DNA of 64,000 nucleotides. Origin: DATLGB01 sp964242305 (lineage in GTDB: Bacteria > Actinomycetota > Thermoleophilia > Solirubrobacterales > Solirubrobacteraceae). Each line of letters begins with the position of its first letter. Position 1 is the first letter of the stretch. Below the pieces are notes generated by a model. The model was given only the letters and a program-made list of their open reading frames with translations, made no database searches and had not been told where the DNA came from. The translations under genes were made by a program, and so were the position numbers. This document shows, piece after piece, positions 27,180 to 35,778 of this stretch. The stretch lies in the NCBI GenBank assembly GCA_964242305.1, contig CAXTBB010000014.1, positions 1 to 64,000 of the forward strand, written 5' to 3'.

Positions 27180-28187
27180 ATGCCCGTCAACCGCAGGGTC
27201 CTGCTCGCCAAGCGCCCCCAGGGCATCCCCGATGCATCGACCTTCGAGGTGGACGAGCAGGACGTCCCGGAGCCCGGCGACGGCGAGTTCGTCGTCCGTC
27301 TGAGCCACATCTCGCTCGATCCCGCGATGCGCGGCTGGATGAACGACGTCGAGTCCTACCTGCCGCCCGTCGGCCTCGGCGAGGTCATGCGCGCCGGGGG
27401 CATCGGCGAGGTCGTCGCCTCCAGGCACGAGGGCTGGCAGGAGGGCGATCACGCCTACGGGACCTTCGGCGTCCAGACCCACGCGGTCTCCGACGGCCAG
27501 GGCGTCCAGAAGGTCGACCCGAGCGCGGCGCCGCTGCCCACCTACCTCGGTGCGCTGGGCATGACGGGCATGACCGCCTACTTCGGCCTGCTCGACATCG
27601 GCGCGCCCAAGGAGGGGGAGACCGTCGTGGTGTCCGGCGCCGCGGGCGCGGTCGGCTCCGCTGTCGGGCAGATCGCCAAGATCAAGGGCTGCCGCGCGAT
27701 CGGCCTCGCGGGCGGACCGGAGAAGTGCGCCTACGTGGTCGACGAGCTCGGCTTCGACGCCTGCATCGACTACAAGAACGAGAACGTCCGCAAGCGCCTC
27801 AAGGAGCTCACGCCCGACCGGGTGGACGTCTACTTCGACAACGTCGGCAACCCGACGCTCGACCAGGTCCTCGCCCGCCTCAACATGCACGGCCGCGTGG
27901 TCATCTGCGGCGCGATCGCCTCCTACAACGCCGACCGCGTCGAGGGGCCGGCCAACTACATGAACCTGCTCGTGCGCCGCGGCCGCATGGAGGGCTTCCT
28001 CGTCTTCGACTACGCCAAGCGCTTCCCCGAGGCCGCGCAGGAGATCGCCGGCTGGATGAAGGACGGTCGCTTCGTCACCCGCGAGGACATCACCACAGCA
28101 CCCGTCGACGCGTTTCCGCAGGTCCTGCGGCGGCTCTTCGACGGCGACAACGTCGGCAAGCTCGTCCTGGAGGTCGAACACTCGTGA
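27180..28187 (+). CDS. Zinc-free medium-chain NADP-dependent reductase/dehydrogenase (CurA-like)
   Basis: A 335-residue quinone-oxidoreductase-type MDR enzyme. The N-terminus MPVNRRVLLAKRPQG, the segment LSHISLDPAMRGWM and the nucleotide loop VSGAAGAVGSAVGQIA match NADPH-dependent curcumin/alkenal reductases. It would reduce an enone double bond. It is the first gene of a five-gene plus-strand operon and shares four bases with the next gene. A TAGGCT box (27167-27172) ends seven bases before the ATG. Confidence 0.9.
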   Translation: MPVNRRVLLAKRPQGIPDASTFEVDEQDVPEPGDGEFVVRLSHISLDPAMRGWMNDVESYLPPVGLGEVMRAGGIGEVVASRHEGWQEGDHAYGTFGVQTHAVSDGQGVQKVDPSAAPLPTYLGALGMTGMTAYFGLLDIGAPKEGETVVVSGAAGAVGSAVGQIAKIKGCRAIGLAGGPEKCAYVVDELGFDACIDYKNENVRKRLKELTPDRVDVYFDNVGNPTLDQVLARLNMHGRVVICGAIASYNADRVEGPANYMNLLVRRGRMEGFLVFDYAKRFPEAAQEIAGWMKDGRFVTREDITTAPVDAFPQVLRRLFDGDNVGKLVLEVEHS

Positions 28188-28603
28188 AAAGCAGCTTCAC
28201 CCTCACCCGCACCGTCAACGCCCCGATCGGGACCGTCTTCGATGCCTTCACCAACCACGCCGGCTACGCGGACATGACGCCGCTGCGCAAGACCACCCTG
28301 CAGACGCCGGGAGAGCCGGAGCCCAACGGCGTCGGCGCCGTGCGCAAGTTCGAGCTGGTCGGCCCGCCGATCATCGAGGAGGTGACCGCCTACGACCGGC
28401 CGACCTACTTCGCCTACAAGGCGGTCAAGGGGCTGCCGGTGAAGGAGCACCTCGGCGAGGTGCGGCTGTCGGAGTCAGGTTCCGGCACGAGGGTCTCCTA
28501 CACGGTCAACTACACGCCGTCGATCCCGGGCCCGGCGGTCGGCATCATCCTCAAGCAGGCCATCGGCGCGCTGTTCCGCGGCGTCGTGAAGTCCGTCGAG
28601 TAG
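28184..28603 (+). CDS. SRPBCC (START-like) family protein
   Basis: A 139-residue helix-grip protein with the typical start TRTVNAPIGTVFDAFTNHAGY, a lipid-binding cavity fold often called polyketide cyclase-like. No catalytic residues can be assigned. The GTG start overlaps the reductase stop by four bases. It probably binds a hydrophobic intermediate of the operon pathway. Confidence 0.8.
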   Translation: MKSSFTLTRTVNAPIGTVFDAFTNHAGYADMTPLRKTTLQTPGEPEPNGVGAVRKFELVGPPIIEEVTAYDRPTYFAYKAVKGLPVKEHLGEVRLSESGSGTRVSYTVNYTPSIPGPAVGIILKQAIGALFRGVVKSVE

Positions 28604-29001
28604 TGGCGGCACCGCTCTCCCGCCGTTCGCGCCAGGCCCAGCGCACCATCGAGGGCTACCTGGCCACGGGTGGCCCGCCGCGCTGGATGGAGCGGTTCAT
28701 GAGCGTGGAGAACGGCATCCGCCGCGAGCAGCGGCGGCTCGGCCAGCGCTACGCCGAGCTGCGCGAGCGCCACGCCGACAACCCCGGCCGTTTCGCCGCC
28801 CGCTGGCGCGAGATCGCGCACGAGGAGCGCTTCGAGGCGCTCAACGCGCTCATCCGCGCCCACAACGCGTGGTACCCCGTCGAGCGCGACCTGCCGATGA
28901 ACCCGCGCACGGGCGAGTACGTCCTGCAGCTCGGCCGCGACTTCCGCCGCCCCGAGCTGACCCCGGCGTGGGTCCTCGAGCACTTCCCTGACAAGCTGTA
29001 G
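28603..29001 (+). CDS. Conserved hypothetical protein in the oxidoreductase operon
   Basis: A 132-residue, Arg/Glu-rich, mostly helical soluble protein with no signal or membrane segment. Notable stretches are GGPPRWMERFMSVENGIRRE and YPVERDLPMNPRTGEYV. I do not recognise the family. Its GTG shares one base with the preceding stop and it ends four bases before the VOC gene, so it is translated as part of the operon. Confidence 0.75.
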   Translation: MAAPLSRRSRQAQRTIEGYLATGGPPRWMERFMSVENGIRREQRRLGQRYAELRERHADNPGRFAARWREIAHEERFEALNALIRAHNAWYPVERDLPMNPRTGEYVLQLGRDFRRPELTPAWVLEHFPDKL

Positions 29002-29005
29002 GCAT

Positions 29006-29404
29006 ATGCGCTTCCATCACGTTGGCGTCCTCGTCGAGGACTTCGAGGCCGGCAAGACCTTCGCCCGCGACATCCTCGGCCTCGGCGAGCCCCAGGCCGC
29101 CTTCGAAGCCGACGAGATCGGCCTGGCCGGCGCCTTCTTCGGCATGGGGGACGGCCTGCTGGAGATCTTCACCATCGCCGAGGGCCGGTCACCGGACGGG
29201 CCGGGGACGATCGATCACATCGCGGTGACCGTCGACGACCTCGACGCCGAGCAGGAGCGTCTCGCCGCCCAGGGCGTCCGGTTCACGGGGCCCACCACGG
29301 CGGACGAGATCACCGAGCCGTTCGAGCTGCGCGGCAACCGGCACCTCTGGACGGACCCCGCGACCTCCGGCGGCGTCCGCTACCAGCTCGTCCAGTCCGT
29401 CTGA
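29006..29404 (+). CDS. VOC-family protein, methylmalonyl-CoA epimerase-like
   Basis: A 132-residue glyoxalase/bleomycin-resistance fold with MRFHHVGVLVEDFEAGKTF at the start, the central GTIDHIAVTVDDLDA repeat and a C-terminal YQLVQ. The His and Glu metal ligands (FHHVG, LLEIF, DHIAV) are kept, so it is probably a metalloenzyme. An epimerase-like role is suggested by layout only. Confidence 0.82.
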   Translation: MRFHHVGVLVEDFEAGKTFARDILGLGEPQAAFEADEIGLAGAFFGMGDGLLEIFTIAEGRSPDGPGTIDHIAVTVDDLDAEQERLAAQGVRFTGPTTADEITEPFELRGNRHLWTDPATSGGVRYQLVQSV

Positions 29405-30231
29405 TGGCGCCGGCGCAGTCGCTGGCCGGCAAGACGGTCGTCGTCACCGGCGCGGGCTCGGGCATGGGCCGCGCGCTGGCCCAGCGGCTGGGCGCGCAGG
29501 GCTGTCCCGTCGCGGCGTTCGACTGGGACGAAGACGGCCTCCAGGAGACCGTCGACGCGATCGCCGGCCCGGTGCTGTCGCGCAAGCTCGACGTCCGCGA
29601 CCGCCAGGCCCAGATGGCGTTCGCGTCCGAGGTCCGCGACTGGGCGCCGGCCCCGATCGGCGCCGTCTTCAACAACGCGGGGGTGACCGTCTCCCAGGTG
29701 GCGGCGGACGCGTCGCCGGAGGACGACGAGTGGGTGATGGACGTCAACTTCTGGGGCGTCATCAACGGCACCCGCGCCTACCTGCCGATCCTGGTCGAGC
29801 AGGGGTCGGGCGTGATCGTCAACACGTCGAGCGTGTTCGGCCTGATGGGCTTCCCCACCCAGGGTGCCTACTGCGCGTCCAAGGCGGCCGTGAAGGGTTA
29901 CACGGAGGCGCTGCGCCACGAGCTGCGCGGCACCAACGTCGGCGCCATCGCCGTCCACCCGGGCGGCGTGGCCACCAACATCGCCCGCAAGGCCCGCTTT
30001 CGCGTCGACGACCGCGGCAACACGGATCGCGGCGTGCTGGAGGCCGAGTTCGACAAGGTCGCGCGGACGTCGCCCGAGAAGGCGGCGGCGATCATCCAGA
30101 AGGGCGTCGAGAAGGGCCGCGACCGCATCCTCGTCGGCCCGGACGCCTACGCGCTCTCCATCCTCGTCCGCGCCGCGCCCGTGCGGTACTTCGACGTCAT
30201 CAAGAAGCTCGAGCCGCTCGTGCGCCGCTAA
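29404..30231 (+). CDS. Short-chain dehydrogenase/reductase
   Basis: A 275-residue classical SDR: cofactor motif TGAGSGMG, NNAG motif in VFNNAGVT, catalytic Ser in NTSSVFGL and the YxxxK pair in YCASKAAVK. The acidic residue after the second strand (AFDWDED) favours NAD(H) over NADP(H). It is the last gene of the operon starting at 27180; its stop overlaps that of the convergent SUI1 gene. Confidence 0.9.
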   Translation: MAPAQSLAGKTVVVTGAGSGMGRALAQRLGAQGCPVAAFDWDEDGLQETVDAIAGPVLSRKLDVRDRQAQMAFASEVRDWAPAPIGAVFNNAGVTVSQVAADASPEDDEWVMDVNFWGVINGTRAYLPILVEQGSGVIVNTSSVFGLMGFPTQGAYCASKAAVKGYTEALRHELRGTNVGAIAVHPGGVATNIARKARFRVDDRGNTDRGVLEAEFDKVARTSPEKAAAIIQKGVEKGRDRILVGPDAYALSILVRAAPVRYFDVIKKLEPLVRR

Positions 30232-30479
30232 CCGCCGGCGAGCACGACGATGTGTCCGTCGGCGCGCAGGATCTCGACGACGGCGTCGCGGTGATCGCCC
30301 TGCAGCTCGATGACGCCGTCCTTGACGCCGCCGCCGACCCCGCAGCGCTTCTTCAGCCGCCCGGCCAGCGCCTTGAGCTCGGCGTCGCGCAGCGGGACGC
30401 CGTAGATCGCGGTGACCGTCTTGCCCCGGCGCCCGCCGACCTCGCGCCGGACGCGCACCTTCCCGTCGTCCACCTTCAC
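30228..30479 (-). CDS. SUI1/eIF1-like (YciH-type) translation factor
   Basis: An 83-residue protein consisting of the SUI1 fold: VRVRREVGGRRGKTVTAIYG, then LKKRCGVGGGVKDGVIELQG. Bacterial YciH proteins are thought to act at the ribosome in start-site fidelity. The GTG start overlaps the stop of the exporter permease by four bases, so it is the last gene of the exporter operon, an unusual place for a translation factor. Confidence 0.88.
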   Translation of the reverse strand: MKVDDGKVRVRREVGGRRGKTVTAIYGVPLRDAELKALAGRLKKRCGVGGGVKDGVIELQGDHRDAVVEILRADGHIVVLAGG

Positions 30480-31312
30480 CGGCTCATCCTGCCCAGGCCG
30501 CGCATGGCCAGCGCGCCGATCACGGCCCCCATGCCCAGCAGGGCCAGCAGGCCCGGCCAGGTGTGCGCGAGGCTCGGCGCGATCCCCTCGACGGTCGCCT
30601 GCCGGCCCAGCTGGAGGATCTGCGTGGTCGGGTTGAAGCGGGCCACGTGGGACAGCCAGCCGTGCAGCAGCACCTCCGGCGTGTAGGCGGTGGAGAGGAA
30701 GACGGCCAGGAAGACGCCCTGCTGCATGAGCGGGCCGGCCTGCTGGGTGCGGAAGACGACCGCCATGAAGACGCCCCACAGCGACGCGACCGCGCAGAAG
30801 CCCGAGGCGGCCACGTAGAGCGCGACGATGCCGAGCACGCCGCCGGTCAGCTCGGCGCCGACCAGGAAGCCCGCGACGAGGACGACCGTGGTGGGGACGA
30901 GCGCCCGGGTGACCGCCCCGAGGATCGGGCCGGCGACGAGCACGAAGCGCGGGACGGGGGCGACCAGCAGCCGGTCGAACCAGCCCTGCTCGATGTCACG
31001 CGCGAGGTTGGCGCCCGCCGCCGCCCCGGCGAAGCCGGCGCCCTGGATGCAGGACAGCGGGACGACCCAGGAGGCGTAGGAGTCGGTCGGGAACCCGGGC
31101 AGGTGGGTGAGGCGGCCGAACTGCCCGCTGTAGCCGATCAGGAAGATCAGCGGCGCCACCGTGGAGGGGAGCAGCGCCCCGCGCACGCGCAGCACCTCGT
31201 TGAGCGAGCGCCGCCACAGGGCGGCGATGACCGGCCAGGCGCCGCCAGGGGTGACGAGGCCCGTCGTCTGCGCCCTCGCCGGCCGGGCCGGGCCCCCCTG
31301 CATGCTCTTCAC
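30476..31312 (-). CDS. ABC-2 type exporter permease (second copy)
   Basis: A 278-residue permease with six predicted helices and the ABC-2 core ARDIEQGWFDRLLVAPVPR. It is paralogous to the permease just upstream, so the transporter may be a heterodimer of the DrrB type. The GTG start overlaps the first permease's stop by four bases; an ATG three codons later is an alternative. Confidence 0.87.
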   Translation of the reverse strand: MKSMQGGPARPARAQTTGLVTPGGAWPVIAALWRRSLNEVLRVRGALLPSTVAPLIFLIGYSGQFGRLTHLPGFPTDSYASWVVPLSCIQGAGFAGAAAGANLARDIEQGWFDRLLVAPVPRFVLVAGPILGAVTRALVPTTVVLVAGFLVGAELTGGVLGIVALYVAASGFCAVASLWGVFMAVVFRTQQAGPLMQQGVFLAVFLSTAYTPEVLLHGWLSHVARFNPTTQILQLGRQATVEGIAPSLAHTWPGLLALLGMGAVIGALAMRGLGRMSR

Positions 31313-32073
31313 AGGCGGCGCAGGCGGTCGCGGAGGGCGAAGGTGGCCAGGCCGGTGGTGGCGACCGCGAGCCCGACGGCGGCGACGGCGCCCTCCCACG
31401 GGGCGGCCGTCGGGTCGTCGAGCAGCAGCCCGCGCACCGACTCGACGATGTAGGTGAGCGGGTTGAAGGCGGACAGGTCGTGCAGGGTGGGGGAGAGCAG
31501 GTCCCGCGGGAAGAAGGCCGGCGAGGTGAACAGCAGCACGAACATCAGCGGGAAGATCGACTGAAGCAGGCTCAGCGACCCGGTGCGCAGCGCGATCGAC
31601 GCCGCGATGCCGCCGATCGCAGCCGCCGTCAGCGGGGCCAGCACGAGCACGGCCAGGACGGCGAGCGGCCCGCCCGGATAGCGCGCGCCGAAGATCATCG
31701 CCACGAGCAGGAAGAACGCGCATTGGAGCGCGCCCAGGACCATGGTTCCGACCAGCCGCCCCAGGATCAGCGCCACGCGCGGGACCGGCGCGGCCAGCAG
31801 CCGGTCGAAGAAGCCGAACTCGATGTCGCCGGCCAGGGCCGTCCCCGAGGTCAGCCCGACCAGCAGGGCGCCCTGGATGATCGTCCCGGGCACGACGAAG
31901 GAGATGTAGGCGTCCACGTTCGGGAAGCCCTTGAGGCCGCGCGCCGCGCTCGTCCCCGACGCGATGATGGCCAGCAGCATCAGGGGCAGCACGAACGTCG
32001 GCATCAGCAGTTGCGCGCGGCGGAACTGCGTGCTCAGCGAGCGGCGGCCGAGCGCGGCCACCGCCTTACCCAT
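31309..32073 (-). CDS. ABC-2 type exporter permease (first copy)
   Basis: A 254-residue DrrB-like membrane protein with six hydrophobic helices and the signature loop LAGDIEFGFFDRLLAAPVPR. It would form the channel of a drug or lipid exporter with the ATPase at 32066-33016, whose 3' end it overlaps by eight bases. Confidence 0.88.
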   Translation of the reverse strand: MGKAVAALGRRSLSTQFRRAQLLMPTFVLPLMLLAIIASGTSAARGLKGFPNVDAYISFVVPGTIIQGALLVGLTSGTALAGDIEFGFFDRLLAAPVPRVALILGRLVGTMVLGALQCAFFLLVAMIFGARYPGGPLAVLAVLVLAPLTAAAIGGIAASIALRTGSLSLLQSIFPLMFVLLFTSPAFFPRDLLSPTLHDLSAFNPLTYIVESVRGLLLDDPTAAPWEGAVAAVGLAVATTGLATFALRDRLRRL

Positions 32074-33016
32074 CGTCGCCCTCGAGCTTCGTCCCGGTGA
32101 CGGCCAGGAAGACGTCGTCGAGCGTCGGCGACTGCACCTCGATCGACTCGACGTCGACGTCCGCCTCGTCGAGCAGCCGCACCACGGGCGCCAGCGAGTT
32201 CTTGCCCCGCGGCGCCTCCACGAGCACGGTCGACGGCGTGGCCGCGTCGTGTGGCTCGACGGTCAGGCTCTGCAGCGCCGCCCGGGCGCGCTCGGCGGTG
32301 CCGGGGTCGACCAGCTCGACGTGCACCGTCGGCTTGCCCACGTGGCTCTTGAGGTCGGCGGGCGTCCCCTCGGCGGCGAGCGTCCCGTGGGCGATGATCC
32401 CGACCCGGTCGGCCAGCTGCTCGGCCTCCTCGAGGTACTGCGTGGTCAGGAAGACGGTCGTCCCCTCGTCGTTGAGCGCGCGCACCTCGCGCCACAGCGC
32501 GGTCCGGCTGGTGATGTCGAGACCGGTCGTCGGCTCGTCGAGGAAGAGCACCTCGGGGCGGTGGACCAGGGCGAGCGCGAGGTCCAGGCGGCGGCGCATG
32601 CCGCCCGAGTACCCGCCCACGCGCCGGTCGGCGGCTTCGACCAGGCCGACGCGATCGAGCAGGATCGTCCCGCGCGCCTTGGCGTCGGCGCGGTTGAGGC
32701 CGTGCAGCGCGCCCTGCATCGACAGCAGCTCGCGGCCGGTCATGAGCGGGTCGATGGCGGCCTCCTGCAGCGCGACGCCGATGGAGCGCCGCACCGCGTC
32801 GGCCTCGGCGACCACGTCGTGCCCGGCCACCCGCGCCGATCCGCCGGTCGGCCGCAGCAGCGTGGTGAGGATGCGTACCGTCGTCGTCTTGCCCGCGCCG
32901 TTGGGCCCGAGGAAGCCGTAGATCTCGCCGGGAGCGACCGCGAGGTCGAGCCCGTCGACGGCCCGGACGCCACCCTTGAACTCGCGGACGAGCCCGCTGA
33001 CCTCGACCGCGTTCAC
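32066..33016 (-). CDS. DrrA-like ABC transporter ATP-binding protein
   Basis: A 316-residue ATPase with Walker A GPNGAGKTTT, signature YSGGMRRRLDLAL, Walker B VLFLDEPTTGLD and the DrrA-type extension of about 85 residues at the C-terminus. Together with the two permeases it should pump out a hydrophobic drug or lipid. The GTG start has a TAGGCT box (33024-33029) seven bases upstream, so the operon promoter lies here. Confidence 0.91.
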   Translation of the reverse strand: MNAVEVSGLVREFKGGVRAVDGLDLAVAPGEIYGFLGPNGAGKTTTVRILTTLLRPTGGSARVAGHDVVAEADAVRRSIGVALQEAAIDPLMTGRELLSMQGALHGLNRADAKARGTILLDRVGLVEAADRRVGGYSGGMRRRLDLALALVHRPEVLFLDEPTTGLDITSRTALWREVRALNDEGTTVFLTTQYLEEAEQLADRVGIIAHGTLAAEGTPADLKSHVGKPTVHVELVDPGTAERARAALQSLTVEPHDAATPSTVLVEAPRGKNSLAPVVRLLDEADVDVESIEVQSPTLDDVFLAVTGTKLEGDDG

Positions 33017-33026
33017 GCGCAGGAGC

Positions 33027-33566
33027 CTACGTCGGCCGCAGGCGCAACAGGGTGACGCCGGTACGAAACGAACGCGTCTCCAGGACCTCGAGGTCGACGC
33101 GCCGATCGAACAGCCGCCGCCCGTGGCCGAGGGCGACCGGATACACGAACAGGCGGTACTCGTCGACCAGGCCCGCGTCGATCAGCGGCGCCATCAGGCT
33201 CAGGCTGCCGGTGGTCACCACCTCGTCGCCGGGCGCGTCCTTGAGGGCCTGGGCCGCCGCCAGCAGGTCGCGCTCGACGACGCTGTGCTCCCAGCCGGGG
33301 TCGTCCAGCGTGGAGGAGACGACGTGCTTTGCAACCGCGTTGAGCTTGGCGGCGATGCCCGTCTCGTCGTCGGACTGCGCGGGCCAGTAGGAACGGAAGT
33401 CCTCGAAGGTCCGGCGACCCAGGAGCATCGCGTCCTCCGCGTCCATGTAGGAGCGCATGACGTCGAGGATGTCGCCCTGGTCGTCGCCGTCGCCGGGCTG
33501 GAACCAACCCTCGGTGGCCTCGATCACGCCGTCCAGCGTGATGTTCTGGGTCACGATGAGGCGCAC
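33027..33566 (-). CDS. Dihydrofolate reductase-family (RibD C-terminal type) protein
   Basis: A 179-residue reductase-fold protein with the start MRLIVTQNITLDGVIEA, the segment AMLLGRRTFEDFRSYWP and the late core LFVYPVALGHGRRLF typical of actinobacterial YwjB/RibD_C proteins. The substrate is unknown. It follows the HxlR gene by one base, which suggests shared expression and possibly a role as regulator target. Confidence 0.86.
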   Translation of the reverse strand: MRLIVTQNITLDGVIEATEGWFQPGDGDDQGDILDVMRSYMDAEDAMLLGRRTFEDFRSYWPAQSDDETGIAAKLNAVAKHVVSSTLDDPGWEHSVVERDLLAAAQALKDAPGDEVVTTGSLSLMAPLIDAGLVDEYRLFVYPVALGHGRRLFDRRVDLEVLETRSFRTGVTLLRLRPT

Positions 33567-33567
33567 G

Positions 33568-34212
33568 TCAGGCGGGGACCGGGAGCGGGAAGAGGGCGAG
33601 GAAGCGGTGGGCGGCGGCCTCGTCGCCGGAGATCTGCAGGCCCGCGTCTTCGAAACGGACGCGGCCGTGGGCGACGCCGAGGACCGCGCTCGGGTCGCCG
33701 GTGATGGTGGCGTCGGGCCGGTCCAGTTCTCCTGACTCGATGGTGAAGGCGCCGGCCTCGACCACGGCCGCGAACGGACGGCCGTCGAGCACGAGTTGCA
33801 CGCGCAGGTCCCCGTGAGCGCGACCGGCGGCGAACAGCGTCCGCAGGGAGAGGATGTGGGCGTCGAAGCTCATCTGCATAGGGCCGCTCTCCGGGATCGC
33901 GAGATGGGCGCCGAAGTCGCCCAGCGCCATGATCACTTGCTCGAGGTGGCGGCCGAGCGTCGTGAGCTCGTAGACCTTGGCCGCGCCGGGCGGGGGGAGG
34001 GTGCGCTTGGCGACGAGGCCGGCGGCGTCGAGGTCGCGCAGGCGCTGGGCGAGCACGTCCGGCCCGATGGAGGGGAGACCGGCGCGGACGTCGGTGAACC
34101 GCTTGGGGCCGAGGAGCAGCTCGCGGACGATCATGAGCGACCAGCGTTCGCCGACGAGGTCGAGCGCGCGCGCCACCCCGCAGACGTCTCCGTAGGTGCG
34201 CTTCGATGGCAT
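33568..34212 (-). CDS. HxlR-family regulator with SCP2-like C-terminal domain
   Basis: A 214-residue protein. Residues 1-105 are the HxlR winged helix (CGVARALDLVGERWSLMIVRELLLG in two adjoining blocks, then YELTTLGRHLE). The C-terminal half resembles an SCP2/sterol-carrier fold and may sense a hydrophobic ligand. It is divergent from the DHA2 exporter at 34282. The shared 69-base gap holds a TTCCAA/TTGGAA inverted repeat. A TACACT box (34220-34225) ends seven bases before the ATG. Confidence 0.88.
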   Translation of the reverse strand: MPSKRTYGDVCGVARALDLVGERWSLMIVRELLLGPKRFTDVRAGLPSIGPDVLAQRLRDLDAAGLVAKRTLPPPGAAKVYELTTLGRHLEQVIMALGDFGAHLAIPESGPMQMSFDAHILSLRTLFAAGRAHGDLRVQLVLDGRPFAAVVEAGAFTIESGELDRPDATITGDPSAVLGVAHGRVRFEDAGLQISGDEAAAHRFLALFPLPVPA

Positions 34213-34232
34213 GTCCGTCAGTGTAGGGCAAA

Positions 34233-34252
34233 TTCCAAGTGAAGGGTTGGAA
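34233..34252. promoter_or_regulatory. Putative HxlR operator overlapping the exporter -35
   Basis: TTCCAA and TTGGAA are separated by eight bases, with A/T-rich flanks on both sides. The right half (34247-34252) also stands 16 bases before the TAGGGT -10 box of the exporter, so binding would block the promoter. The role is inferred from position and symmetry. Confidence 0.55.
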
Positions 34253-34281
34253 ATTCAAATCGGCGTGCTAGGGTGTGCCCC

Positions 34282-35730
34282 ATGACTGACGCCGCACCCC
34301 TCCCCGAGTCCCGCTGGCCCGCGCTGTACGTCCTGTGCGCCGGCGTCCTGATGATCGTCCTCGACGCGACGATCGTGAACGTCGCCCTCCCGTCCATCCA
34401 GACCGACCTGGACTTCTCCGGGTCGAGCCTCGCCTGGGTGGTCAACGCGTACCTGATCCCGTTCGGCGGGCTGCTCCTGCTGGCCGGCCGCTTCGGCGAC
34501 CTGCTCGGCCAGCGGCGGGTGTTCCTGGTCGGCCTGGCCGTCTTCACCGTCTCCTCGATGCTGTGCGCGGTCTCCGTCAACCAGGGCATGCTGATCGCCG
34601 CCCGCTTCGTGCAGGGCGCCGGCGGCGCGCTCGCGTCGGCGGTCGTCCTGGGGATGATCGTGACGATGTTCCCCGAGCCGCGCGAGCAGGCCAAGGCGAT
34701 CGGCGTCTACGGCTTCGTCGCCTCGGCCGGCGGCTCCATCGGCCTGATCGCGGGCGGCATCCTCACGGAGGCGATCAGCTGGCACTGGATCTTCCTCATC
34801 AACGTCCCGGTCGGGATCGTCACCGCCCTGCTGACCACGCGCATGGTCGAGGACAAGCCCGGCCTCGGGCTCAGCGCCGGCGCCGATCTCCCCAGCGCCG
34901 CCCTCGCCACCACCGGTCTGATGCTGTTCGTGTACGCGATCCTGGGCGTCAGCGAGGACGGCGTGGGCTCCACGCGGGTGCTCGTCCCGGGCGCGATCGC
35001 CGCCGTCCTGCTGGGCGCGTTCCTCGCCCGCCAGGCGCGCATCGAGCGCCCGCTGATGCCGCTGCGCCTGTTCCGCTCGCGCAACGTCGCCGGCGCCAAC
35101 CTGGTCATGGCGCCGCTGGTGGCGGGCATGTTCTCGATGTTCTTCCTCGGCGCGCTGTACCTGCAGAAGGTGCTGGCCTACAACCCGCTCGAGGTCGGCC
35201 TCGCCTTCCTGCCCTCCAGCGTGCTCATGGGGATCATCTCGCTGCGCCTGACGGAGCGGCTGACGATGCGCTTCGGCGCGCGCGGGATCCTCATCCCGGG
35301 CGTCGTGTCGATCGGGATCGGCCTGCTGCTGTTCGCGCGCACCCCCGTCGACGGCGGCTTCTGGCTCGACGTCCTGCCGCCCACGCTGTTCATCGGCGTC
35401 GGCGCCGGCCTGGCCTTCCCGTCGCTGATGTCGCTGGCCATGTCCGGTGTCGCGATGGAGGACTCCGGGCTCGCGTCGGGCATCGTCAACTCGACGGTGC
35501 AGGTCGGCGGCGCCATCGGCCTGGCCGTGCTGGCCACGCTGTCGGCCTCGCGCACGGACGCGCTGGCGAAGGCCGGCGAGCGCACGGCCGCCGCCCTCAA
35601 CGGCGGCTACCACGTCGCCTACCTGGTCGGCGCGGCCCTGGTCGTCGTCGCCCTGAGCGCCGCGGTGGGCGTCTTGCGACCGGCGCCGGCGCCGGCCTCC
35701 GAGCCGGAGCGCGAGCTGGTCGCCGCCTGA
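34282..35730 (+). CDS. DHA2-family MFS drug exporter
   Basis: A 482-residue transporter of the EmrB/QacA type, with about 14 helices, LDATIVNVALPSIQTDL near the start, GRFGDLLGQRR in the first cytoplasmic loop and GSIGLIAGGILTEA in helix 5. It is the third DHA2 exporter in the window. ATG at 34282 is chosen over a GTG three codons earlier because the TAGGGT box (34269-34274) ends seven bases before it. The HxlR gene is the likely controller. Confidence 0.9.
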   Translation: MTDAAPLPESRWPALYVLCAGVLMIVLDATIVNVALPSIQTDLDFSGSSLAWVVNAYLIPFGGLLLLAGRFGDLLGQRRVFLVGLAVFTVSSMLCAVSVNQGMLIAARFVQGAGGALASAVVLGMIVTMFPEPREQAKAIGVYGFVASAGGSIGLIAGGILTEAISWHWIFLINVPVGIVTALLTTRMVEDKPGLGLSAGADLPSAALATTGLMLFVYAILGVSEDGVGSTRVLVPGAIAAVLLGAFLARQARIERPLMPLRLFRSRNVAGANLVMAPLVAGMFSMFFLGALYLQKVLAYNPLEVGLAFLPSSVLMGIISLRLTERLTMRFGARGILIPGVVSIGIGLLLFARTPVDGGFWLDVLPPTLFIGVGAGLAFPSLMSLAMSGVAMEDSGLASGIVNSTVQVGGAIGLAVLATLSASRTDALAKAGERTAAALNGGYHVAYLVGAALVVVALSAAVGVLRPAPAPASEPERELVAA

Positions 35731-35778
35731 CGCCAAAGAAGCTCAAGGTCCACCACTGGCGGTGCCGATGCAGGGGTC

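Noticed and set aside
24842..27310. An 822-codon minus-strand open frame over HipA, DUF3037 and the copper protein
   Set aside because: Repetitive Arg/Gly/Val/Asp composition with no motif; three genuine plus-strand genes occupy the same DNA.
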